From Paenibacillus sp. 453mf (lineage in GTDB: Bacteria > Bacillota > Bacilli > Paenibacillales > Paenibacillaceae), in assembly GCF_900116105.1 (NCBI RefSeq), contig NZ_FPAC01000001.1, positions 1,726,862 to 1,790,861 of the forward strand: a DNA stretch of 64,000 bases, in the 5' to 3' direction. How positions within the stretch are numbered: position 1 is the stretch's first letter; every line of letters begins with the position of its first letter. Of this stretch, positions 57,882 to 64,000 are shown piece by piece. A program made the translations under genes and the position numbers. The notes beneath the pieces were generated by a model. That model was not told where the DNA came from. It did not search any database and saw nothing but the letters and a program-made list of their open reading frames with translations.

Positions 57882-58398
57882 GTATTATTCTTCCTCCCGT
57901 ATTTGAGGGCAAATCCATCATATTGATTGAATTAGATATAGAATATAAATCAGGTGTTCTTAAAGTTAGAATATATCCATTTATAATATCTGTAAGCAGG
58001 AGAATTTCTGCTGGACTGTAAGTCTTCAGCTCTAATGTTGAAATAACCACATCCTTCTCAAAGATATGTGATAACCTTGTAATTAATTGATTCTGATCAT
58101 CTTCACTCAAATGATGGAATTGGTGTACCAAATTCTCGATATCATCTTCGCTATCATTCGACTGGACATAGTGAGATTGGATGGACAACTGAGCGGGAGC
58201 CACAAACTTAACTGCAAACACATCAATAATATCACTAATCTTGTATTGCAGACTTCCGCCCTCTTCCGATTCTATGATCAAGGTGCTATTCTGCATACTT
58301 TTAGAAACGCCACGAATAAATTCATCCTGATCTTTAATCCTGAGAATGACAGACCGTTCCTCTCTCACAGTCATCTCAATAAACTGTCTTTTGTTCAT
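57859..58398 (-). CDS. Unknown protein, operon with bdbC
   Basis: 179 residues, no signal peptide and no membrane helix. The first 75 residues look like small beta structure (SVILRIKDQDEFIRGVSKSM, LIIESEEGGSLQYKISDIID), reminiscent of an Sm/Hfq-like strand pattern; a linker rich in Ser, Asp and His follows, then a helical part ending in LELKTYSPAEILLLTDIING. I do not recognise the family. ATG 58398 has only a weak ribosome site. The end overlaps bdbC by 23 nt, so bdbC translation is coupled to it. Confidence 0.7.
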   Translation of the reverse strand: MNKRQFIEMTVREERSVILRIKDQDEFIRGVSKSMQNSTLIIESEEGGSLQYKISDIIDVFAVKFVAPAQLSIQSHYVQSNDSEDDIENLVHQFHHLSEDDQNQLITRLSHIFEKDVVISTLELKTYSPAEILLLTDIINGYILTLRTPDLYSISNSINMMDLPSNTGGRIILENTDKE

Positions 58399-58481
58399 TC
58401 TGGTAGTGATGATGGTACCTACCTTTCGCCAATAAATGTAAAATAATATATTTCTATGTTGTCATTGAACAATCCTGCATA

Positions 58482-58520
58482 GCGAATAAGGCTGCTGAAT
58501 CATCAGCAGCCTTATTCGCT
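58482..58520. terminator. Bidirectional terminator
   Basis: GCGAATAAGGCTGCTGA/TCAGCAGCCTTATTCGC is a perfect 17-bp stem just after the nitroreductase stop, on the side of the unknown gene's promoter. Confidence 0.75.
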
Positions 58521-58531
58521 TATTAAGAAGA

Positions 58532-59170
58532 TTATGCCCAGAATGTAAACTTGTCAGAGCCTAATCGAACGGATTCATAGCCCTCCTCCTTGGCCTTTCC
58601 AATGGATATCATCATGACCGGAATATAGCGTTCCTCATCTAGATCAAAAGCCCTTGCTAACTGATCTGCTTCAAAGCCTGCCATTGGATTCGTATCGTAT
58701 CCATGTGCGCGAGCGACTAGCATAAGCTGCATGGCAAAAAGGCTACTGTCAATTTTCGCTATCTCCACCTTCATTTCTTTTGTAAGCGTAGGAAAAATGG
58801 ACAATATGGTTTCAAGCTGACGATCTCGCACGTCAGGTGGCATTTTCCCTTGTTCTACCGCTGTGTTATATATTTCTTCGGCATACAAATAGCTTTGGGT
58901 ATCCCCAAAAATCAATAGCATTGCAGAGGAACTATTATTTTGCAGTGTATTGAATTGTACTAATGGTGTAAGCTTATCTTTTCCTTCGGATGTGTCCACG
59001 ATCACTATACGCCAAGGCTGCATATTCGCAGAGGAAGGAGCAAGACTAGCTTCGGATATCATTTCCTTAATTTCTTCTCTTGAAATTTTATAACTCTCAT
59101 CATAGTTGCGAACAGAACGGCGTCCCTTCACGATATCCGTGAAATCATTATTTTGAACATGGTTGAACAT
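58532..59170 (-). CDS. Nitroreductase-family protein
   Basis: A 212-residue FMN-dependent NAD(P)H oxidoreductase. Motifs are DIVKGRRSVRNYDESYKISR (FMN phosphate binding), EASLAPSSANMQPWRIVIVD, and a late VARAHGYDTNPMAGFEADQL with SIGKAKEEGYESVRLGSDKF. Members reduce quinones, nitroaromatics or flavins. ATG 59170 follows AAAGGAG. It diverges from a MerR regulator; the shared 20-bp palindrome is 78 nt upstream. Probably induced by the MerR ligand. Confidence 0.92.
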   Translation of the reverse strand: MFNHVQNNDFTDIVKGRRSVRNYDESYKISREEIKEMISEASLAPSSANMQPWRIVIVDTSEGKDKLTPLVQFNTLQNNSSSAMLLIFGDTQSYLYAEEIYNTAVEQGKMPPDVRDRQLETILSIFPTLTKEMKVEIAKIDSSLFAMQLMLVARAHGYDTNPMAGFEADQLARAFDLDEERYIPVMMISIGKAKEEGYESVRLGSDKFTFWA

Positions 59171-59247
59171 ATGACTCTCTCCTTTTAGATAACGTTAGAT
59201 TTTTTTGACAATTTACATGTCGTTCGTTATCATGATCACATTATGAG

Positions 59248-59267
59248 CTATGAACCTAGGTTCATAG
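59248..59267. promoter_or_regulatory. Perfect 20-bp palindrome between nitroreductase and merR-type genes
   Basis: CTATGAACCTAGGTTCATAG is a perfect palindrome in the divergent promoter region, 20 nt before the MerR gene. MerR-family proteins bind such dyads, so this is the likely operator. Confidence 0.75.
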
Positions 59268-59287
59268 CAAGAAGTAAATGAGGGAGC

Positions 59288-59650
59288 ATGATGCGAATAA
59301 ATGATGTTTCAAAATTAACGGGTCTGCCGATATCAACCTTACGATTCTATGAACGTAAAGACCTGATCCCCGACAGATATATGTATAGGGATATGAATAA
59401 TTATCGTGTATATTCTGAGGATGTTGTCGCGTATCTGAACGATGTGAAGGCACTATTAGCTGCGGATTTTTCAATAGAAGAGCTCAGTCTGCTAGTTAAT
59501 GAGGAGATTAACTTATCATATGAGGACAAGCTTAAGCTCGTTAAGCAAAAAGTCAAAAAAATAGATGATCTCAAGAATCAATTAAACAGGTCTGAGCAGT
59601 ATTTGAATACGATCCTGGAAGGTACCGCCAAGTTTCATAAAGAGTGCTGA
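59288..59650 (+). CDS. MerR-family transcriptional regulator
   Basis: A 120-residue regulator: a winged helix (MRINDVSKLTGLPISTLRFY, ERKDLIPDRY, NNYRVYSEDVVAYLNDVKAL) and a dimerization coiled coil (LKLVKQKVKKIDDLKNQLNR). The short C-terminus ends at FHKEC and has no metal-binding loop, so a redox or drug signal is more likely. The start is the ATG at 59288 or 59291 after GGGAG. Divergent from a nitroreductase, its likely target. Confidence 0.92.
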   Translation: MMRINDVSKLTGLPISTLRFYERKDLIPDRYMYRDMNNYRVYSEDVVAYLNDVKALLAADFSIEELSLLVNEEINLSYEDKLKLVKQKVKKIDDLKNQLNRSEQYLNTILEGTAKFHKEC

Positions 59651-59655
59651 AATGC

Positions 59656-59688
59656 CGAAAAAGCGCAAGGAGCATCCCCGCGCTTCTT
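59656..59688 (+). terminator. Weak terminator after the MerR gene
   Basis: AAGCGC...GCGCTT stem with TCTTTGGG after it; short and weak. Confidence 0.4.
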
Positions 59689-59692
59689 TGGG

Positions 59693-60240
59693 TTATACAT
59701 TACTCATAACATCATCCTTCATAGGATTTGTCTTTAAACGAAGTGTAAAAATGACACAAGATAAGGTGATGGCGGCTGCCAGGAAGTAGGTACCCATAAG
59801 ATCCAACTGATTCACAATAAATCCTGAGGATGCACTTCCGAGCAGCATGCCGCCCATTAGGAGCGGAATCATAATTCCATTTTTTCTTCCAATATACTCC
59901 TCCTTGATCTCTTGGATCATCATCGCACTGAAGCAATGAGCTTCAAATTTGTATTACTCATTACATATGCAAACCCTTCTCTGATGCCACGTAAAGGCGA
60001 TGTTCTATCCACACGCTCTACACGATGAGATGAAGGCAGGAATAGCTGAATAAAGGCCGCCAGCGTAAAGACAATAATCAATGCGGTGATCGAAGATGTG
60101 ATTCCCAGTTTATCGCGGACCAAAATAAGAGGATCACGGGGCATGTGTATGAGGACGAACTGCTCAATTATGTTACAGAAAAGGATCATAATAACTTTAT
60201 TATCCGAATTTCTGTCGGTATTTCTTAATTTAATGAAGTC
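59693..60240 (-). pseudogene. MFS transporter remnant
   Basis: Two overlapping minus frames. 60189-59920 reads SSITALIIVFTLAAFIQLFL then TSPLRGIREGFAYVMSNTNL; 59923-59693 reads GRKNGIMIPLLMGGMLLGSA, SSGFIVNQLDLMGTYFLAAA. These are the middle and late helices of a major-facilitator permease of about 400 residues; the N-terminal half and a central piece are missing, and the frames join at a shift near 59920. Confidence 0.75.
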
Positions 60241-60263
60241 GAGACAGATACACCTAAAAAATA

Positions 60264-60303
60264 TGAACAGGTGAACCAGAATGGATTCTGTTTCACCTGT
60301 TCA
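60264..60303 (-). terminator. Terminator of the second YhgE/Pip gene
   Basis: GAACAGGTGAAACAGAAT/ATTCTGGTTCACCTGTTC long stem followed by ATATTTTTT on the minus strand. Confidence 0.85.
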
Positions 60304-60312
60304 TCCTGATGA

Positions 60313-61497
60313 TTATTTTGCAGATTCCGTGATTTGTTCTTTTTGTACTTTCACGGCTCTCAGAGCAGTAGCAAGGATGACTAACATACTTACAATTCCA
60401 ATCCACACAAGGGCCGAGAGATCAGCGTTCCAGCTGAGACCTTCACCAAAGAACAACAATGGTCGAAGTCCTTCTACCATAAAGCGCATCGGCAGCCAGG
60501 AGTAAATGTAATCATGATAGAACGGAGACATCATTTCAGGAGCAAGTGATAATAAAGGTGCCCCGAAGAAAAGTAATAAGGCAAATATGGCAATTCCCTT
60601 AAAGCCAACTACAGAAATGACAGCCAATATCATTAACAAGAAACTAAAGGCCGTGATGGATAAGAATAGAGCGGTATCTGAGAAGTCCGGAATATTCAAT
60701 CCAACCATACCATCGACAATCCAAGTTAGACCGAAGCCAATCACCAGCGCTGCAGCAGCTCCAATTAAGATCTGTCCGATTTTTAGCATGAGACTTTCTT
60801 TCTTGGTACGGAACAGCATTTGGCTAGAGGCCATGAAAATAATTGCAGCCGTTGCCAAGCTTCCGATCCATACGGGCTGAAACAGAGATACCGGAGCATT
60901 ACCGTTAGCGCTGTTTTCACCAACTTCATTGACATTAATCACATTTTTGACAATTGGCACTGCTAATAGTCCGGCCTGTTCTGTTGTCAATGTCAGACCT
61001 TGTGCTTCAAAGCCTTCAAGTAGTTGATTGCGAATATTCACGTTCATGTTGTCAATGATTCCACTCAATATTTGACTCGCTGCAGAGGATGCTGCCATAT
61101 GCATTCCTTGGTTGATATAGATTTGTAACTCAGGAGATGAAGGATCTGGTGACTGCAAAGATGCTTGTTTAGCACTAAAATCCCGAGGAATAACTAAGGC
61201 TGCATAATATTCTTGCTCATCTAATCCCTGCTGAACAGCTTCTTCATCGGTTACTTCAATCCATTCAACTGGTGAATCCTCTTCTGTACTTATCGAATTC
61301 TGAACATTGTCAACAATAGTTTGACCCATATTCATTTGAGGTTGACCTGGAACTTCCACCCCTTCGTCCTCATTAACAATCGCAATAGGTAAATGGGTAG
61401 CTTGTGGCTGTACAGTTGGAAATAACGTTAATGAAAAAATAAACACAACAACCAAAGCAATGACGGGTGCCATTATAAAAAGTTTGTTTTTAAACAT
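60313..61497 (-). CDS. YhgE/Pip-domain ABC-2-like membrane protein (short form)
   Basis: A 394-residue protein with an N-terminal helix (LFIMAPVIALVVVFIFSLTL), an extracytoplasmic domain with the Pip-like HLPIAIVNEDEGVEVPGQ and YYAALVIPRDFSAKQ, then five or six C-terminal helices (PVWIGSLATAAIIFMASSQM onward). It has the same architecture as 36976-38184 but low identity, so it is a distant paralogue. It probably works as an exporter or envelope-stress protein. The start ATG at 61497 follows GAGAGGA. It diverges from a TetR gene across a palindromic operator. Confidence 0.85.
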   Translation of the reverse strand: MFKNKLFIMAPVIALVVVFIFSLTLFPTVQPQATHLPIAIVNEDEGVEVPGQPQMNMGQTIVDNVQNSISTEEDSPVEWIEVTDEEAVQQGLDEQEYYAALVIPRDFSAKQASLQSPDPSSPELQIYINQGMHMAASSAASQILSGIIDNMNVNIRNQLLEGFEAQGLTLTTEQAGLLAVPIVKNVINVNEVGENSANGNAPVSLFQPVWIGSLATAAIIFMASSQMLFRTKKESLMLKIGQILIGAAAALVIGFGLTWIVDGMVGLNIPDFSDTALFLSITAFSFLLMILAVISVVGFKGIAIFALLLFFGAPLLSLAPEMMSPFYHDYIYSWLPMRFMVEGLRPLLFFGEGLSWNADLSALVWIGIVSMLVILATALRAVKVQKEQITESAK

Positions 61498-61531
61498 AGG
61501 ATTGAAATCCTCTCACTTTCCGAATAATATA

Positions 61532-61551
61532 ATAAACAACGTGTTGTTTAT
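61532..61551. promoter_or_regulatory. Palindromic TetR-type operator
   Basis: ATAAACAACGTGTTGTTTAT has two perfect 9-bp arms around a 2-bp centre, 35-54 nt upstream of the membrane-protein gene and about 107 nt from the TetR start. Confidence 0.75.
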
Positions 61552-61658
61552 CTGAACCTTATTATAGTTGGAGATGGATTCTAATCCAATAATCAGAATT
61601 AGCAGAAGCGTCGGTTAAAGTACACGAAATAAAAATGTGTCGGTTAGGAGGAAGGAAC

Positions 61659-62276
61659 TTGAGTGATCAGAACATGGATCTTCGTGTTATTCGTACTAAA
61701 GAATCCATTCGAGAGGCGTTAGTTGAGTTAATGGAGGATAAAGGCTTTGAAGCCGTTACTGTTAAAGATATAACAACCAAGGCAAGAATCAATCGTGGGA
61801 CCTTCTACGCTCATTATCAGGATAAGTTTGACTTAATGAGAAAATGTCAGGAAGAGATTATGCATGAACTGGCACAACTGGCAGAAGAGAAATTCCCGGA
61901 TATCGTCACTGAAATTTCTAAGCCAACCACTCCTCAATTGCCGCTTACAATCGCTGTTTCCATTTTTGAATGTTTGCATAGAAACAAGCGGTTTATGAAA
62001 GCTGTTTTAAGTCCAAAAGGAGATCTAACTTTCCAAACCACACTGAAGGAATTTATGTGGAATAAAATATTTGGAAACCCTTCAAATCCACTGATCAAAA
62101 AGGAGAATTTACTTGTCCCAGCTCCCTATTTAGCTTCATATATAGCCTCTGCTCACATCGGAGTAATCCAGCAATGGCTAAATAGTGAAGGAGAAGAATC
62201 GCCTGACCAAATGGCTCGAATCTTATCCACAATCACCATCAATGGGCCATTTTATGCAGCGGGGTTAAAAAAGTAA
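61659..62276 (+). CDS. TetR/AcrR-family regulator
   Basis: About 205 residues. The N-terminal domain is typical: IRTKESIREALVELMEDKGF, EAVTVKDITTKARINRGTFY, AHYQDKFDLM. The C-terminal ligand domain (FECLHRNKRFMKAVLSPKGD, SYIASAHIGVIQQWLNSEGE) has the TetR_C_33-like pattern of YhgE-linked regulators. The start is the TTG at 61659, after AGGAGG; the earlier frame to 61635 covers the ribosome site. Divergent from the YhgE/Pip gene with a perfect operator between them, so repression of that gene is likely. Confidence 0.9.
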   Translation: MSDQNMDLRVIRTKESIREALVELMEDKGFEAVTVKDITTKARINRGTFYAHYQDKFDLMRKCQEEIMHELAQLAEEKFPDIVTEISKPTTPQLPLTIAVSIFECLHRNKRFMKAVLSPKGDLTFQTTLKEFMWNKIFGNPSNPLIKKENLLVPAPYLASYIASAHIGVIQQWLNSEGEESPDQMARILSTITINGPFYAAGLKK

Positions 62277-62330
62277 AGCTGTCGTTTTCAACATCAATGT
62301 TTGGATAGGTCTGCAGACGAGTCTTCGAAT

Positions 62331-62369
62331 AAAAAAAGGAAGGTACGCTATGAATATAGGTACTTTCCT
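62331..62369 (+). terminator. Hairpin downstream of tetR-type gene
   Basis: AAAGGAAGGTAC/GTACTTTCC stem with an A-rich run on its left side; terminator on the convergent side. Confidence 0.55.
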
Positions 62370-62409
62370 CATTGAAATATATGATACTGAAATATAACTT
62401 ATTCACTCT

Positions 62410-62772
62410 CTACATCACACCAATAGCAACAAGAATCCAGGCGATGATAAAGGAGATCCCGCCGAGCGGTGTAATCGGACCGAGAAATCGGATCTTTTTC
62501 AGACTCAGTATGTATAAGCTTCCGGAGAACAATATAATTCCCACTGCCATGAACCACCCTGCAGTCACTAGCAGCCCTGCTTCCGGATATTGACCCGCGA
62601 GAATACCTGCAACGATGATCGCTAACGCATGAATCAGATGATATTGGACAGCGGTTTCATATACCTTCTGTTTGCCCTCTTCGAATTTGCTCTTCAGTGC
62701 ATGCGCACCAAATGCTCCCATGGCCACGGCGATGACCATTAGTATACTTCCAAGTACAATCAACATTTGCAC
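62410..62772 (-). CDS. DUF423 membrane protein (YwdK-like)
   Basis: A 120-residue protein with four helices, beginning LIVLGSILMVIAVAMGAFGA and HALKSKF, then ETAVQYHLIHALAIIVAGIL, and ending GPITPLGGISFIIAWILVAI. These are all DUF423 signatures (HALK and the YHxxHAL pattern). Function unknown; found across bacteria. The start is the GTG at 62772 or the ATG at 62766. Confidence 0.92.
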   Translation of the reverse strand: MQMLIVLGSILMVIAVAMGAFGAHALKSKFEEGKQKVYETAVQYHLIHALAIIVAGILAGQYPEAGLLVTAGWFMAVGIILFSGSLYILSLKKIRFLGPITPLGGISFIIAWILVAIGVM

Positions 62773-62871
62773 TTTGATTCATCTCCCCCATTGATTTCAA
62801 CGACAATGACCTGATTGTATCATATCCGGATAAGGAGTATGAAGTCTAACGCAGAATTAAGGAAGGATGTC

Positions 62872-63384
62872 TTAGCTATTTTTCAACCTGATGACCTTCT
62901 CATCGTACAGCTGCAGCTTTTCCTCAAAATGATTCCTGTTCTGTTCAAAATCCGTCGTCCATTGATACATCTTTCTTAACATGGACAAATCGGGGTTATA
63001 GTGACAGCTTTCCAATCCAAGCTTTTGTTTAACAATTCGTGTCATAATCCGAATTTTCCGCTTCCATAGTGGGGGATCCAGGAAAATGATCTTGTCCGCC
63101 AGCTCATACAGACTTTGATAGGAATCCCGGTCCGTTCCTTCAAATATCCATGTTCCATTAGCGTCAATTTCCCGGATCACCTCCATTTGTTCTTCTGGCG
63201 TACGTTTAGATCTGCCTGCAGGAGTCAGGTGATGGACAATAGAGTCCAGTTCATACCAAGGTATATTCAGTTGCTGGGATAAGTTATTGGCTAAAGTAGT
63301 CTTACCACTCGCGACAATTCCGATGATAAGAATTTTACTTCCGCCGATTTCGGCTTTGGTAGGAATGGAATTCTTACTGTTCAT
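62872..63384 (-). CDS. P-loop kinase-like protein (FlaR/topology-modulation type)
   Basis: A 170-residue adenylate-kinase-like protein with Walker A GIVASGKTT, then LNIPWYELDSIVHHL (DxD-like substrate region), GTWIFEGTDRDSY, and FLDPPLWKRKIRIMTRIVKQ (lid region). The family is annotated as DNA topology modulation protein FlaR, but the reaction is not known. ATG 63384 follows AGGGATGA. It lies 53 nt from the aldo/keto reductase gene and may share its transcript. Confidence 0.85.
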   Translation of the reverse strand: MNSKNSIPTKAEIGGSKILIIGIVASGKTTLANNLSQQLNIPWYELDSIVHHLTPAGRSKRTPEEQMEVIREIDANGTWIFEGTDRDSYQSLYELADKIIFLDPPLWKRKIRIMTRIVKQKLGLESCHYNPDLSMLRKMYQWTTDFEQNRNHFEEKLQLYDEKVIRLKNS

Positions 63385-63437
63385 AGAATCATCCCTATAT
63401 ATCCTATCAATAGCATGCTGATGAGATACTTCATTGA

Positions 63438-64000
63438 TTAGTATGGGCCTCGAATGAAATCAATGACTTTCTCCTGGTAGAAGAGCTGTATCTTGTGTTG
63501 CTCCTCTTCTGTAAAAGACTTGGTATCCAGTGCCGTGAGATTATCCTTCACCTGCTGGACATTCTTAAATCCTGGGATAATGGAAGTGATCTCCTTGTGA
63601 TCTAGAATCCAGCGCAGTGCTGCACTAGCCATTGATGGCCGATCCTCTGCAATCCATTGTAACTGATCTGCAAGCTCCACTCCTTTCTTAAATCCCAGTC
63701 CGGCGAAGGTCTCCCCTACATTAAATGCATCTCCGTTCTCATTGAAACGGCGGTGATCATCTGCTTCAAACGTATAATCCGCAGTAAACTTACCTGTCAG
63801 CAGACCACTTGCCAGCGGCAGCCTTACGAGAAGTCCCACACCTTCCTCATAAGCTTTAGGAATGAGTTGATCCAACGGCTTCTGGCGGAACATGTTGAAT
63901 ATGATTTGCAGACTCTTAACATTCGGATGCTTTAGGCAGATGAGTCCCTCTTCTACCGATTCCACGCTGACGCCATAATGCCGGATTTTTCCTTGATCCT
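63438..64000 (-). CDS. Aldo/keto reductase (partial, 5' end outside window)
   Basis: The frame stays open to the window edge and reads DQGKIRHYGVSVESVEEGL there, so the gene begins beyond 64000. It is the C-terminal 186 or so residues of an aldo/keto reductase: NMFRQKPLDQLIPKAYEEGV, the RLPLASGLLTGKF segment, and ALRWILDHKEITSIIPGFKN, which binds NADPH. The catalytic Tyr and Lys lie in the missing part. Confidence 0.9.
   Translation of the reverse strand, partial: DQGKIRHYGVSVESVEEGLICLKHPNVKSLQIIFNMFRQKPLDQLIPKAYEEGVGLLVRLPLASGLLTGKFTADYTFEADDHRRFNENGDAFNVGETFAGLGFKKGVELADQLQWIAEDRPSMASAALRWILDHKEITSIIPGFKNVQQVKDNLTALDTKSFTEEEQHKIQLFYQEKVIDFIRGPY

Overview
The window looks like chromosomal DNA of a Paenibacillus-type member of the Bacillales. 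The base composition is moderately AT-rich, Shine-Dalgarno sites are strong (AAAGGAGG), TTG and GTG starts are common, and the gene families are typical of the group (GtrB/GtrA/GT39/GalU cluster, VanW, DUF1048 with PadR, many secreted glycosidases, many AraC regulators). I see no rRNA, tRNA, CRISPR array, intact insertion sequence or prophage. Assignment to Paenibacillus is an inference from gene content.

Layout. 1-4545 is a minus-strand five-gene operon (CobW/COG0523 GTPase, MBL-fold hydrolase, GNAT acetyltransferase, CzcO-like flavoprotein, FeoB-like GTPase/permease running off the window). It sits behind a promoter whose start region carries a perfect Zur box, so it is very probably a zinc-starvation operon. 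4587-11000 holds a GH105 hydrolase, small housekeeping genes and several broken genes (DUF1048, two fused glycosidase remnants, an ABC permease). 12135-18891 is a cell-envelope glycosylation cluster (galU, gtrA, GT2, GT39) divergent from an OmpR-type two-component system, with four 11-bp direct repeats in the shared promoter. 19147-23029 has a secreted GH5 cellulase, a Gfo/Idh/MocA oxidoreductase and an AraC regulator. 23197-25242 has rarD and a PadR-DUF1048-DUF1048 operon.

25551-33100 is a mixture: an orphan SsuB-type ATPase behind a leader with a terminator, DUF2000, XRE, a soluble chemoreceptor, mapB, AraC with an EamA exporter, VanW, and pseudogenes. 33183-36289 holds a rifampicin phosphotransferase with a possible divergent small RNA and a macrolide-glycosyltransferase fragment. 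36394-38184 is a PadR/YhgE-Pip membrane protein pair; a second, TetR-linked relative lies at 60313-62276. 39278-50513 is rich in carbohydrate enzymes: GH88 unsaturated glucuronyl hydrolase with DUF2264, a secreted alpha-amylase flanked by two identical LacI-type operators, and a frameshifted GH26 mannanase. A GsiB stress protein lies among them behind a sigma-B-type promoter. 51026-64000 contains copA, Mn-catalase, LysE, VOC, bdbC, nitroreductase/MerR, DUF423, a FlaR-like kinase and a partial aldo/keto reductase.

The themes are polysaccharide use under carbon control, metal and redox homeostasis, and antibiotic or envelope stress. About ten genes are visibly broken, several by internal deletions that sequencing error would not explain, so the region appears to be eroding. 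The most interesting candidate system is the Zur-type zinc-starvation operon with its unassigned FeoB-like transporter, flavoprotein, acetyltransferase and MBL hydrolase.
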